Assembly (NCBI RefSeq): GCF_900188435.1
Contig: NZ_FYFA01000001.1
Location: 434,001 to 498,000, forward strand
DNA from: Marinobacter sp. es.048
GTDB lineage: Bacteria > Pseudomonadota > Gammaproteobacteria > Pseudomonadales > Oleiphilaceae
Reading direction: 5' to 3'
DNA: 64,000 bases
Within the stretch, counting starts at the first letter, position 1. Every line of letters starts with the position of its first letter. The notes under the pieces were generated by a model. The model was not told where the DNA came from, did no database searches, and saw only the letters and a list, made by a program, of their open reading frames with translations. This document shows, piece after piece, positions 20,010 to 28,269 of the stretch. Made by a program: the position numbers and the translations under genes.

Positions 20010-20647
20010 CAGGACGCATCCTCTTTCTTGTTCTCACCGGACTCGACCCGGATTGGCTTCGGAAAGCCTAAAAGCAGGGCAGTGACTTTCAGCAGACGGG
20101 ACAGGGCGGCGATAATCAGAAGCACAAAGGACAGTGCCAGAACGCCTTTCAGAATCCAGCGATAAGGAAGACCGGCAGGTGCCTGACTGGTCTCGCCCTG
20201 TTCCCAGGAGCTCATGGCATAGGGAATCATTTCGTACACCGCCAACACCAAAAACGGCAACAACAGGAACACTAGCCCAAACAGTTCAATCCAGGCCTGG
20301 CCTTTGAGCGAAAGACGCTCATGGATCACATCCACCCTGACATGGTCATCGGTTACCAGGGTGTAGCCCAGCCCCAACAACCAGCCCGCGCCGGCCAGAT
20401 GCCATTGAACTTCCTCCAGGGTGACCGACCCCATACCAAAGGCATAGCGCCCCACCACTGCGTAGATAATCACGCCCGTGACCACAATCCAGAGCCAGGA
20501 AGCGCTCTTGCCTATTGCAGAAATCACGGCGTCCAGAGCCCGGCTTAGCCAGGTTGTTGGAAACTCGGTGTGATGATGAATAAATTGACCGGCGTCCGAC
20601 GCCGATGCATGCACCTCGGGCGGAGAGCCTTTATCAGACACTGTCAT
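20009..20647 (-). CDS. dctQ: TRAP transporter small permease subunit (DctQ type)
   Basis: 212 residues. An unusually long polar N-terminus (about 40 residues, His-rich HHHTEF) precedes four hydrophobic helices. The conserved DctQ core is seen in VTLEEVQWHLAGAGWLLGLGYTLVTDDHVRVDV. It pairs with the overlapping large permease in the inner membrane and docks the periplasmic binding protein. It lies 116 bases after the binding-protein gene, with a hairpin in the gap that may lower its expression relative to the binding protein. Confidence 0.9.
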   Translation of the reverse strand: MTVSDKGSPPEVHASASDAGQFIHHHTEFPTTWLSRALDAVISAIGKSASWLWIVVTGVIIYAVVGRYAFGMGSVTLEEVQWHLAGAGWLLGLGYTLVTDDHVRVDVIHERLSLKGQAWIELFGLVFLLLPFLVLAVYEMIPYAMSSWEQGETSQAPAGLPYRWILKGVLALSFVLLIIAALSRLLKVTALLLGFPKPIRVESGENKKEDAS

Positions 20648-20685
20648 ACAACAGTTCCTCGTTCACAAAGCCTGCCATGAAACAA

Positions 20686-20707
20686 GGATGGCCCCGCAGG
20701 GCCATCC
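20686..20707 (-). terminator. Intra-operon hairpin between dctP and dctQ (attenuator candidate)
   Basis: On the minus strand GGATGGCCC-TGCG-GGGCCATCC makes a nine-pair stem followed by TTGTTT. The T-run is weak, so partial termination or 3' protection of the dctP message is more likely than full stop. Either would raise binding protein over permease, as usual for such systems. Confidence 0.5.
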
Positions 20708-20763
20708 AGACTAAATAAGAGAGCGCCGGAACTGGATCCGGTGCTCTGGGTCAGCCCCGAACC

Positions 20764-21816
20764 TTACAGGTCCGCCGGTACATAGGCGCGGGTATCCCAC
20801 ACCTTGTAGGATTCCATAAACTCCTGCTGGCTCTCGTAAACGCGCTTGAAATCGGCATCCTTGGACGCTTCTTCCTCAAGCACTTCCTCGGTCACGTCCC
20901 GCAGCTTGAGCAGAACATCACGGGGAATCTGGTCGGCCTGAACGCCCTTGTCCTGGAACTCGGCCAGAACCTTGCCGTTCTTGTACTCACCCTCGGCCAG
21001 ACCACGAGTGGTCGCCGCGGTGCAGGAAGCCTCTACCAGAGCCTTTTGAGCTTTGGTGGCACGATTCCACTCATCCTTGTTGATCAGCATGTACTGGGCA
21101 GTGAACTGCTGGTGCCAGCCCGGGAACAGGTTGTACTTGACCACCTGGTTAAAGCCGAGGATCTGGTCGATGGCAGGCATTGAGAATTCGGTGGCATCAA
21201 TTGTGCCCTTCTCCAGTGCCTGGTAGAGCTCGCCGCCCGGCATCATGGTGACAGAGGCGCCCAGTTTCTCGAGAACCTTACCACCGAGACCGGCGAAGCG
21301 GATCTTCAGGCCTTTGTAGTCTTCCAGTGTTTCGATGGGCTCGGAATACCAGCCGGCTGTCTCGGGCCCAATGATGCCGCATAGCTGTGCGTGAACGTTG
21401 AAGCCCTTGTTGGCATAGGTTTCCTGCAGCATTTCATGACCGCCACCGTAGTAGTACCAGCCGATGTAGGCAGGCGGCTTCATGCCGAAGGGAACAGCGG
21501 CGAACAGGGGAATTGCAGGCACTTTGCCCTGATCATAGCCAATCCAGGTGTAGCCGGCAGAAACCTTGCCGTCTGAAACAGACTGCAGGATATCGAACGG
21601 CGGAACCAGCTTGCCGGGCTCGTAAACACGGACCTGGATGCTGCCATCAGAAGCGGTAGTAAGGTTGTCTGCAACCCAGGCGGCGGGAGAACCGAGGCCG
21701 GGGAGGTTGGTAGCGAAGGCTACGGGCATTTTCCAACGCAGGTCGTCCGCAAACGCTGAGCCCGTGGTAAGAGCAATCGCACCGGCCACACCGGTGAGAG
21801 CCTTGAGAAGTTTCAT
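20764..21816 (-). CDS. dctP: TRAP transporter periplasmic substrate-binding protein (DctP type)
   Basis: 350 residues from MKLLKALTGVAGAIALTTGS (ATG at 21814-21816, GGAG site eight bases away), with a cleavable signal peptide ending SAFA. The mature part shows the DctP fold: WKMPVAFATNLPGLG, YEPGKLVPPFDILQSVSDGK, and the KGLKIRFAGLGGKVLEKLGASVTMMPGGELYQALEKGTID signature split around the ligand-contact Arg. It is the first gene of the operon and captures the carboxylate substrate in the periplasm. It lies about 165 bases downstream of a sigma-54 promoter. Co-transcribed bdhA and aacS point to a C4 ketone body as ligand. Confidence 0.92.
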   Translation of the reverse strand: MKLLKALTGVAGAIALTTGSAFADDLRWKMPVAFATNLPGLGSPAAWVADNLTTASDGSIQVRVYEPGKLVPPFDILQSVSDGKVSAGYTWIGYDQGKVPAIPLFAAVPFGMKPPAYIGWYYYGGGHEMLQETYANKGFNVHAQLCGIIGPETAGWYSEPIETLEDYKGLKIRFAGLGGKVLEKLGASVTMMPGGELYQALEKGTIDATEFSMPAIDQILGFNQVVKYNLFPGWHQQFTAQYMLINKDEWNRATKAQKALVEASCTAATTRGLAEGEYKNGKVLAEFQDKGVQADQIPRDVLLKLRDVTEEVLEEEASKDADFKRVYESQQEFMESYKVWDTRAYVPADL

Positions 21817-21990
21817 TGGCAAGTCTCCTAACTTTGTTGTTTTGTCTGGCCTGGCGGCTTACAACCAGAAAGGCCTGAACTGAGTATAGTCAGAGAATGC
21901 AGGAACAGACGGACAAGGTAATATTTGGGGTCCAACAGTTCGCGTCAGTCTTGTTCTCTGCATTATTCTGACGTCCTGCGCCTCGGATGT

Positions 21991-22006
21991 AGCAGGCCTC
22001 ATGCCA
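21991..22006 (-). promoter_or_regulatory. Sigma-54 (-24/-12) promoter of the TRAP-bdhA-aacS operon
   Basis: Minus-strand TGGCATGAGGCCTGCT matches the RpoN consensus TGGCACG-N4-TTGCW, with the GG and GC doublets at the required ten-base spacing. The start point would be near 21980, giving a leader of about 165 bases before dctP. Three palindromic activator sites lie 100-163 bases upstream of that start, the normal position for enhancer binding. Confidence 0.8.
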
Positions 22007-22070
22007 TCTTAACTTTATCGATATTTTTCAAAATGTTAGACATTTATGCGGGAATCTACCTAGAATAAGT

Positions 22071-22151
22071 TGTCCGAAATTCAGGACACCCTTAGACCTC
22101 AGTCGTAAGAGATTGTACGGATGAACAGACAGTTGTCCGGATTTCAGGACA
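22071..22151. promoter_or_regulatory. Upstream activator sites for the TRAP operon (three 18-bp palindromes)
   Basis: Site at 22071-22088: TGTCCGAAATTCAGGACA. Site at 22134-22151: TGTCCGGATTTCAGGACA, overlapping the stop codon of the activator gene. A degenerate site at 22114-22131: TGTACGGATGAACAGACA. The shared pattern is TGTCC-N8-GGACA. The centres are about 100, 143 and 163 bases upstream of the predicted start. Dyad symmetry and location fit binding by a Fis-type helix-turn-helix dimer of the adjacent sigma-54 activator. Confidence 0.75.
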
Positions 22152-23589
22152 GTCTGGCCAGTTTCTCGTAAAGAACGGATCGGGATATACCCAACAACTT
22201 GGCAGCCCGGGTGCGGTTGCCACGGCTTGCTACCAGAGCTTCTTCGATGGCCTGGGCCTCTGCCTCAGCAAGGGTCTGGGACAACGGTCTCACCGGTTGC
22301 GCCGCAAGAGAAGACGCCGGACGAGTCCCTCCGCGAGGCAAAACCTTGAAGATCGAATCGGCATCAAGCAAGCCACCTTCCTCACCCATGGTCATTGCCC
22401 GCTCGAGGACGTTGCGCAACTCGCGGATGTTACCCGGCCAGTCATAACTGCCCAGCGCCGAGACGCCGGCATCCGTAATCTCACCACGCAATTCCAGACC
22501 CTCGCAGATCTCTTCAAGAAGCGCTTCGCAGAGCACACCGAGATCCGCCAGTCGATCCCTCAAGGGCGGAATGGGGATCTCCAGGACATTGAGGCGGTAA
22601 TAAAGATCCGAGCGGAAAGTACCTTCGGAGATCATGACCTCAAGATTTCGGCTGGTGGCAGCAATAACCCGAACATCCACCGAAACCACCTTATTGGAGC
22701 CCAGCGGTTCAATCTCTCCCTCTTGCAAGGCTCGCAGCAGCTTGGCCTGCAGCGGCAACGGCATGTCACCCACCTCGTCGAGAAACAGGGTGCCACCGTT
22801 AGCCAGTTGAAACTTGCCTTCCCGGGTTCGACGATCGGCACCGGTGTAGGCGCCGGGTGCGACACCAAAAAACTCGGCCTCAAGGAGGTTGTCCGGAATG
22901 GCGGCCACGTTCACTCCCACGAAAGGTTTCTCCGCACGTCCCGAGACCGTATGAATCGCCTGGGCGAGCACTTCCTTGCCGGTGCCGGTCTCACCCAGCA
23001 GCAAAACCGGCATGTCGCGACCGGCCGCCAAACGCGCACGACGCTTGACCTCCAGCGCTGCCGGGCTGGCACCAACGAAATCACCGAGGCTGTAGCGGGT
23101 GCCGCGCGCCTTTTTCGCCAGCGCCTTGCGCGCGGCCGCCAGATCCTGGTGTAACCGACGGTATTTCGACACCAATGGCGTCAGGGGCTGAAGATCGTCG
23201 TATAGTACAAAGGCCACGGCACCCACGATTTTTCCGTTGTCGTCGTAGTATGGCAGGCGCGTTACCACCAACTGTTGCTGGTTGTGCTCCATGATGTCCA
23301 GCAGCAGGGGTTTACCGGTTTCAACCACTTCCGGCATTCGGGTGTGAGGGATCAGCTGGCGCACTGGTTTGCCGATGATTGTGGCCGGATCGCCCAGGCC
23401 AAGGAGATGGGAATAGCTGCTGTTAATCCAGGTAATCCGTGCATCGCAGTCTACGGCGATGGCACCGGCGCTGGCTTCCTCGAACATCGGAAACAGGGCT
23501 TCGATCAGGTCTCTGGTCAGGCCACTTTTATTGTTTTCAGAAAACAGCTGTGTCATGTACCGCGCACCAACGGGTCGAATGTCATTCAT
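22144..23589 (-). CDS. Sigma-54-dependent activator with PAS domain (ketone-body regulator candidate)
   Basis: 481 residues, ATG at 23587-23589 with GAGGG eight bases upstream. An N-terminal PAS domain (about 30-140; AIAVDCDARITWINSSYSHLLG) precedes a AAA+ domain. That domain has Walker A LLLGETGTGKE, Walker B GGTLFLDEVGDMP and the sensor SRNLE, followed by a C-terminal Fis helix-turn-helix (NRTRAAKLLGISRSVLYEKL). The loop that contacts sigma-54 reads GAYTGA instead of the usual GAFTGA. It should bind the TGTCC-N8-GGACA sites upstream of dctP and of itself and activate RpoN transcription. Function resembles HbcR of Pseudomonas (3-hydroxybutyrate control), inferred from context. Confidence 0.9.
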   Translation of the reverse strand: MNDIRPVGARYMTQLFSENNKSGLTRDLIEALFPMFEEASAGAIAVDCDARITWINSSYSHLLGLGDPATIIGKPVRQLIPHTRMPEVVETGKPLLLDIMEHNQQQLVVTRLPYYDDNGKIVGAVAFVLYDDLQPLTPLVSKYRRLHQDLAAARKALAKKARGTRYSLGDFVGASPAALEVKRRARLAAGRDMPVLLLGETGTGKEVLAQAIHTVSGRAEKPFVGVNVAAIPDNLLEAEFFGVAPGAYTGADRRTREGKFQLANGGTLFLDEVGDMPLPLQAKLLRALQEGEIEPLGSNKVVSVDVRVIAATSRNLEVMISEGTFRSDLYYRLNVLEIPIPPLRDRLADLGVLCEALLEEICEGLELRGEITDAGVSALGSYDWPGNIRELRNVLERAMTMGEEGGLLDADSIFKVLPRGGTRPASSLAAQPVRPLSQTLAEAEAQAIEEALVASRGNRTRAAKLLGISRSVLYEKLARLS

Positions 23590-23712
23590 CTGGATAACCC
23601 TCGCACCCGACAGGCCGGGTGCAGTGACGGAAGTATATGGCGCCCCCGGACCGGGGGCAAACGAAGCCGGCCAGAGACAGAGCTGGCCTCAAGCCCGGCC
23701 CCGGGAACGCCA

Positions 23713-23728
23713 TGCGGATCCTGTGCCA
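23713..23728 (-). promoter_or_regulatory. Sigma-54 (-24/-12) promoter of the activator gene
   Basis: Minus-strand TGGCACAGGATCCGCA agrees with the RpoN consensus in six of the seven -24 positions, with GC correctly spaced at -12. The start would be near 23702, giving a leader of about 110 bases that contains a GCCCCCGG/CCGGGGGC hairpin (23642-23658). With the palindromes further upstream, this predicts positive autoregulation. Confidence 0.75.
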
Positions 23729-23789
23729 ATCAGCTATCCTTATGATTTATATAAATTTAATCCATCTTTCCATTTCTGGGAAAGGAATT

Positions 23790-23898
23790 TTTCCGGATTT
23801 CCGGACAATCGATGGCGAATCAACCAAGGAGAAATGGCGCAGTAAAGGGCCTGAATCAGGTTGTCCCGAAAATCGGACACTGTATTGAATGTCGGACA
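23790..23898. promoter_or_regulatory. Upstream activator sites for the regulator gene (three palindromes)
   Basis: Site at 23862-23879: TGTCCCGAAAATCGGACA. Site at 23790-23807: TTTCCGGATTTCCGGACA. A half-site at 23881-23898: TGTATTGAATGTCGGACA. The nearest is centred about 97 bases upstream of the predicted start. This is almost the same distance as at the dctP promoter, and in both places a pair of sites 19-20 bases apart lies further out. They could also act on the divergent esterase gene. Confidence 0.7.
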
Positions 23899-24000
23899 AT
23901 GGAGTTTGAAACCACTGACAGGGCTGGACCGACATCCACCACTATCCCTCCTTCGTAAATCAGGTGGAACGCTTCTAGTCGCTTCAGAGAGGAGATGCGA

Positions 24001-24912
24001 GTGTCCGGCTATCAACAGGGATTGAAACGGGGTGGACTATTCGGATTAATCGGCAGCCTGCTGTTGCTGGCAGGGTGCGCCACCCATCACAACGGCTCAG
24101 CCAGCGCCGACGTTCCGGATGAGAACTCGTTCCGGGTGGAGAGAGACTTGCGGTTTTCGCCCAGTGATTGGCCAGAAGCACTGTTCGCCGATCTCTACGT
24201 ACCGGCCGTGCAAGTCTCACAACGACGTCATCCGGTTGTTCTGATGGTTCACGGTGGTGGCTGGCAACGCCGTTCCCGGGAAGACATGGCCTGGATTGCG
24301 GAAGAAGTTGCCAGTCACGGTTTCGCGGTGATGAATATTGATTACCGATTTGCGCCGGAACATACCTTCCCGGGCCAGCTACAGGATCTGCAACTGGCCC
24401 GGCAGTGGCTGAACCGGCATGCCGACGAGTATCACCTGGACACAACCCGGGTGAGCGGCTTCGGTTTCTCCTCCGGTGCCCATCTGATTGCATTAATGGC
24501 CCTGGTGGCAAGCTCCGACAGCGACCTGAACCAACCCCACGGCGGTCCGGAAACCCGATTGAATGCCGTCGTTACCGGCGGCCTGCCTTCCGACCTTATG
24601 GCGTTTGGTTCGGGAAAACTGATACGACAATTCCTTGGCGGGGAGCAGCAGGAAATGCCGCAAACCTATCACGAGGCATCACCGATCAGCCATGTGACCT
24701 CCAATGCACCGCCCTTTTTCCTGTTTCATGGCGCCATGGATATGCTCGTGCCTTTCACTCAGGCCGAGCGTTTCCGGGAAGCACTCGAGGATCATCAGGT
24801 GTACAGCGAACTTTACGAAATGCACCTGCGGGGGCATGTCACCAGCTTTCTGACCGCGGGCGACGCGGTGGACGAAGCGATCGGATTCCTGGCCCGCCAG
24901 CAGTATGACTGA
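24001..24912 (+). CDS. Alpha/beta hydrolase (esterase/lipase) lipoprotein
   Basis: About 303 residues. GTG at 24001 is preferred because GGAG lies six bases upstream. An ATG at 23995 touches that site but would add only two residues. It has a lipoprotein signal peptide with lipobox LLAGC (Cys near 27). The BD-FAE/hormone-sensitive-lipase-like core shows VVLMVHGGGW (oxyanion hole), nucleophile elbow GFGFSSG, acid in GAMDMLVP and catalytic His in LRGHVTSF. It probably cleaves short ester bonds at the envelope. A 3-hydroxybutyrate ester or oligomer is an appealing substrate given the neighbouring sigma-54 sites, but that is conjecture. It is divergent from the activator gene. Confidence 0.82.
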   Translation: MSGYQQGLKRGGLFGLIGSLLLLAGCATHHNGSASADVPDENSFRVERDLRFSPSDWPEALFADLYVPAVQVSQRRHPVVLMVHGGGWQRRSREDMAWIAEEVASHGFAVMNIDYRFAPEHTFPGQLQDLQLARQWLNRHADEYHLDTTRVSGFGFSSGAHLIALMALVASSDSDLNQPHGGPETRLNAVVTGGLPSDLMAFGSGKLIRQFLGGEQQEMPQTYHEASPISHVTSNAPPFFLFHGAMDMLVPFTQAERFREALEDHQVYSELYEMHLRGHVTSFLTAGDAVDEAIGFLARQQYD

Positions 24913-24923
24913 CGCCAGCGCCG

Positions 24924-25286
24924 CTATCCGATCCGGATGAACGGCAGCAGGCTCAGGCCCATGATCACCAGAATGGCAATGCAGGCGGCCAGCGTCCGAA
25001 TTGGCCGCTGCCTGAGCATGAACCAGAAACCTCCGGATTCGCCCCGGGCCAGGTGCTCCTCGTAGGCCCGTCGCTGGGTTTCATAGCGTTGCCGCTGATA
25101 CTCATCCAACAGCGCCCGGGCTCTCGCCGCCTCATCGTCGTCGTGCACCCAGAAACCGCCCATGCTGATGCCCCAGCGGCTTGGTGGCGTTTCGTAATAG
25201 GCCACCTCGTGGGCATCAAACAGCGCCCGGATTTCATCGGCCTCGTCGTCGGGTACGTGGCGCAGGTTCATCAGATGGTGGGGCAT
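24924..25286 (-). CDS. DUF6164-like membrane protein
   Basis: 120 residues, MPHHLMNLRHVPDDEADEIR.... The N-terminal part folds as a small ferredoxin-like domain (DUF6164; VPDDEADEIRALFDAHEVAYYETPPSRWG). It is followed by a charged helix (ARALLDEYQRQRYETQRRAY) and one C-terminal transmembrane helix (about 98-116). The molecular function is unknown. It stands alone, convergent with the hydrolase gene and divergent from the DUF2868 gene. Confidence 0.7.
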   Translation of the reverse strand: MPHHLMNLRHVPDDEADEIRALFDAHEVAYYETPPSRWGISMGGFWVHDDDEAARARALLDEYQRQRYETQRRAYEEHLARGESGGFWFMLRQRPIRTLAACIAILVIMGLSLLPFIRIG

Positions 25287-25383
25287 GGACTCTCGTTGTC
25301 TGGTATCAGGTGCAGGTATCCCTATATCCTAGCACTAAAGCCCGACCGGGCCCGACTGCCCGAATTCGAAACCGGAACTCTGA

Positions 25384-26793
25384 ATGACCGACAGCCCCCT
25401 CCGATTGCTGCTGGAGTTTGACAACCAGGCGCAACGGGACAGATCACAGCCTCCCACCTTCCTGCATCGACGGGACCGCAAGTTCGCACTGGTGTGTGAA
25501 GAACAGGGCGTGGCCCCGGAGGCCGCTCGCTGGCTCGCCCACCTGAACCGGCTCAGCGGACCCCGGGCAACCCCGGCATCCACAGACCGGACCCTGGCAA
25601 CCTGGCGCCGGATCACCACCGGCTTTTCAGCGGCCGGGATGATCGCAGGCGTGCTTACCATGGCCGGGCTGCTGTTTTACGATGGTGGGCAACGCATCAA
25701 CATCACGGTTTTTCTCGCCTTCATGGTTCTGCACCTGGTTCTTGCCCTGGTCACCACCCTGCAATCTCTGGCGGGATGGCAGCCCTGGCGCTGGCTGGCG
25801 CGGCGGCTCGGGGCCGATCCTGGCCATGGAATGTTCAACAAACTCCAGCCACTCCTGATGGCCAGCGCAGCTCACCTGGGCGGTATTGCTTTCGCCACCG
25901 CCGGTCTGATCACCCTGCTGGCTATGGTGGTTGTTCAGGATCTTGCCTTCGGCTGGAGCACCACACTGGACACCGCTGCCGCGAGCTATCACGGATTAAT
26001 AAGCACCGTCGCCACACCCTGGGCCTGGGCCTGGCCGGCAGCAGCTCCGGATCTTGCCCTGGTCGAGGCGACACGTTTTTTCCGGGCCGGCGACCCCACG
26101 GAAAGTCCTGATCCGGCCCTGTGGGGCCAGTGGTGGCCGTTTGTCACCATGCTCTGGGCGACCTGGGTTCTATTGCCACGCCTGCTTCTGTGGGGCTTGG
26201 CCTCAGCACAGACACGGCAAAAAGCTCATCGCCTGCTCACCGGACATCCGGCCATGCACGCCCTGATGTATCGAATGGAAACACCCGCCCTGGACACCGG
26301 CAACAGCCATCATGATGCCGAAGACCTGCCGGACACCAGGACTCGAAGCAAGTTGCTGCCGCTGCCTGACAGCGACATCCTCCTGTGCTGGGCGGGCGCC
26401 GGCGAACCGGAATTGCCAGAGGCGCTTCGGTCCGGCAAACAGCTGGTGCTTCGGGCCGGCGGCAGTGCCAGCCTGTCGGACGATGACCAGACCCTGCAGC
26501 GGATCGCCGAGCAACTGAAAATCCATTCCAAAGCCGTCGTCCTGCTGGTGCGCTGCTGGCAGCCCCCCACTGGTGAACTGCAGGACTTTCTGCAGACCGC
26601 CCGTGGTACCTGGCCCGGTGGCTCCTGGGTCGCGCTGGTTCCCTTGGCCGCAGACAGCAACCGTGAGCCGGATGCCCATCAGATTCAGCCCTGGCTCCGC
26701 TTTGCCGAGCGGGTTGGCAGCGAGTTCATCCAGGTATCCCTGCCCCCCTTGCAGATGCGGGATCTCTACTCAGCGAGCGGAGAGCAGCCATGA
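25384..26793 (+). CDS. DUF2868 family membrane protein
   Basis: 469 residues. A soluble N-terminus contains FLHRRDRKFALVCEEQGVAPE. Four to five hydrophobic helices (about 80-100, 108-130, 155-190 and 255-275) follow, and then a soluble C-terminal region resembling a Rossmann-like segment. Families DUF2868 and DUF3482 are usually encoded side by side, and here the next gene overlaps by four bases (ATGA). The pair probably forms a membrane-anchored GTPase complex; its biological role is not established. Confidence 0.8.
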   Translation: MTDSPLRLLLEFDNQAQRDRSQPPTFLHRRDRKFALVCEEQGVAPEAARWLAHLNRLSGPRATPASTDRTLATWRRITTGFSAAGMIAGVLTMAGLLFYDGGQRINITVFLAFMVLHLVLALVTTLQSLAGWQPWRWLARRLGADPGHGMFNKLQPLLMASAAHLGGIAFATAGLITLLAMVVVQDLAFGWSTTLDTAAASYHGLISTVATPWAWAWPAAAPDLALVEATRFFRAGDPTESPDPALWGQWWPFVTMLWATWVLLPRLLLWGLASAQTRQKAHRLLTGHPAMHALMYRMETPALDTGNSHHDAEDLPDTRTRSKLLPLPDSDILLCWAGAGEPELPEALRSGKQLVLRAGGSASLSDDDQTLQRIAEQLKIHSKAVVLLVRCWQPPTGELQDFLQTARGTWPGGSWVALVPLAADSNREPDAHQIQPWLRFAERVGSEFIQVSLPPLQMRDLYSASGEQP

Positions 26794-28220
26794 TCCAGGC
26801 ACCGACGTTTGCCGTGGTCGGGCACCCGAACAAGGGCAAGTCCAGCGTAGTAGCCACCCTGTCCCAGAACGACGCTATCGCCATTGCCCTGGAACCCGGC
26901 ACCACCCGCAAGCACCAGGCCTATCCGCTGAAAGTGGATGGGCAGACCCTCTATACCCTGGTGGACACACCCGGTTTCCAGCGTCCGCGCCGGGTATTGG
27001 AATGGCTGGAGGCGCACAGCGTCTCCGCCTCTGACCACGCGGACACTGTCAGGGCCTTTGTGACCCAGCATCAGGGCGATGGCCGATTCACCGATGAATG
27101 TGAACTTCTGATGCCCCTGATTGAGGGTGCCGGAATCATTTACGTGGTGGACGGCTCGGTGCCATACAGCGCGGAGCATGAGGCGGAAATGACCATCCTG
27201 CGCTGGACGGGCCGCCCGAGCCTGGCATTGATCAACAGCATCGGTGCCGACGACTACAGCGATACCTGGCAGGCTGCACTGGGGCAGTTCTTTCAGGTTG
27301 TCCGTCGTTTCGACGCCGTTCGCGCTCCGTTCGAGCAGCATATCGGTCTTTTACGAGCTTTCGGCCAGCTGGAACCAGACTGGGAAACGCCACTGGAGCA
27401 GGCCACTAACTACCTGTCTTCTCAGCGTAAGCAGCGCCGCCGACAAGCCGCTGGACTGATTGCCAGGGCACTTGAGGACATGATGTCGTTCCAGGAGAAA
27501 CGCACCCTGACCGCCGGCCAGGCTGCCGAGACCAGTGACGGTTCGCTAGCCGACCAGTTACGCCAACACTGGTATCGTCACCAGCGCAAGCGGGAACAGA
27601 CTCTGCGTGTGGATATCGAACACCTGTACCAGCACCAGCGCATCCGCCGTCAGGAAGCCGAACTGGAGTGGCACAGCGAACACGACCTGTTTTCGGAAGA
27701 CAGCCGCAAAGCCTGGGCCGTCAGCAAGCGCTACCTGGCCACCGCCGGCTTCGGCGCGGGTGCTGTCAGCGGTGCCGGGATCGACGCATTAACCTTCGGG
27801 TCATCCTTTGGAACGGGCGCTCTGGTGGGCGGTCTGATCGGTGCCGCCGGCAGTTATTTATACGGCGACCGGCTCGCCCTGCCGGCGCTGAACATCGGCG
27901 TGCTCCGGGACGGATTGAAAACAGCCACCTTCGGCCCTGTACAGGACAGCCAGTTCGGCTATGTTGTATTGGGGCGTGCCGTGGATCACTGGTGGCACAT
28001 CAGCCACCGGAATCACGCCGGACGAGACCTGCTGGACCTGGAGCCAGCAGACCATCACTGGCTGGAAAGCCTTGGAAAAACCAGCCGACAAGACATCCAG
28101 AGGGCCTTCGACAAATGCCGAAAACGGCGACCTCTCGACGAACGCCAGCGGGAGAAATTGACCGCGGCCATTGAGCAGGCCATGGCCGTTTACGACGATT
28201 GGCGGTTGAACCGAACCTGA
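26790..28220 (+). CDS. GTPase with DUF3482 domain
   Basis: 476 residues. The N-terminal Era/TrmE-like G domain has G1 [12 protein letters not shown]2 Thr in EPGTTRK and G3 VDTPGF. The G4 position reads LALINSIG, where NKxD would be expected, so guanine specificity may be relaxed. A long helical DUF3482 region follows, with coiled coil about 210-300. It includes a Gly-rich hydrophobic segment (about 315-355) that could insert into the membrane. It is translationally coupled to the DUF2868 protein, the likely partner. Confidence 0.85.
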   Translation: MIQAPTFAVVGHPNKGKSSVVATLSQNDAIAIALEPGTTRKHQAYPLKVDGQTLYTLVDTPGFQRPRRVLEWLEAHSVSASDHADTVRAFVTQHQGDGRFTDECELLMPLIEGAGIIYVVDGSVPYSAEHEAEMTILRWTGRPSLALINSIGADDYSDTWQAALGQFFQVVRRFDAVRAPFEQHIGLLRAFGQLEPDWETPLEQATNYLSSQRKQRRRQAAGLIARALEDMMSFQEKRTLTAGQAAETSDGSLADQLRQHWYRHQRKREQTLRVDIEHLYQHQRIRRQEAELEWHSEHDLFSEDSRKAWAVSKRYLATAGFGAGAVSGAGIDALTFGSSFGTGALVGGLIGAAGSYLYGDRLALPALNIGVLRDGLKTATFGPVQDSQFGYVVLGRAVDHWWHISHRNHAGRDLLDLEPADHHWLESLGKTSRQDIQRAFDKCRKRRPLDERQREKLTAAIEQAMAVYDDWRLNRT

Positions 28221-28236
28221 AAGGGATGTTTATACT
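28206..28236 (+). promoter_or_regulatory. Possible sigma-70 promoter of ectC
   Basis: TATACT at 28231-28236 is a perfect-looking -10 box. The best -35, TTGAAC at 28206-28211, is 19 bases away, a little long. It overlaps the end of the GTPase gene and would start transcription about 25 bases before ectC. Confidence 0.35.
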
Positions 28237-28269
28237 GAAAAGCTATTCCATCACAAATGGGGAATGCGA

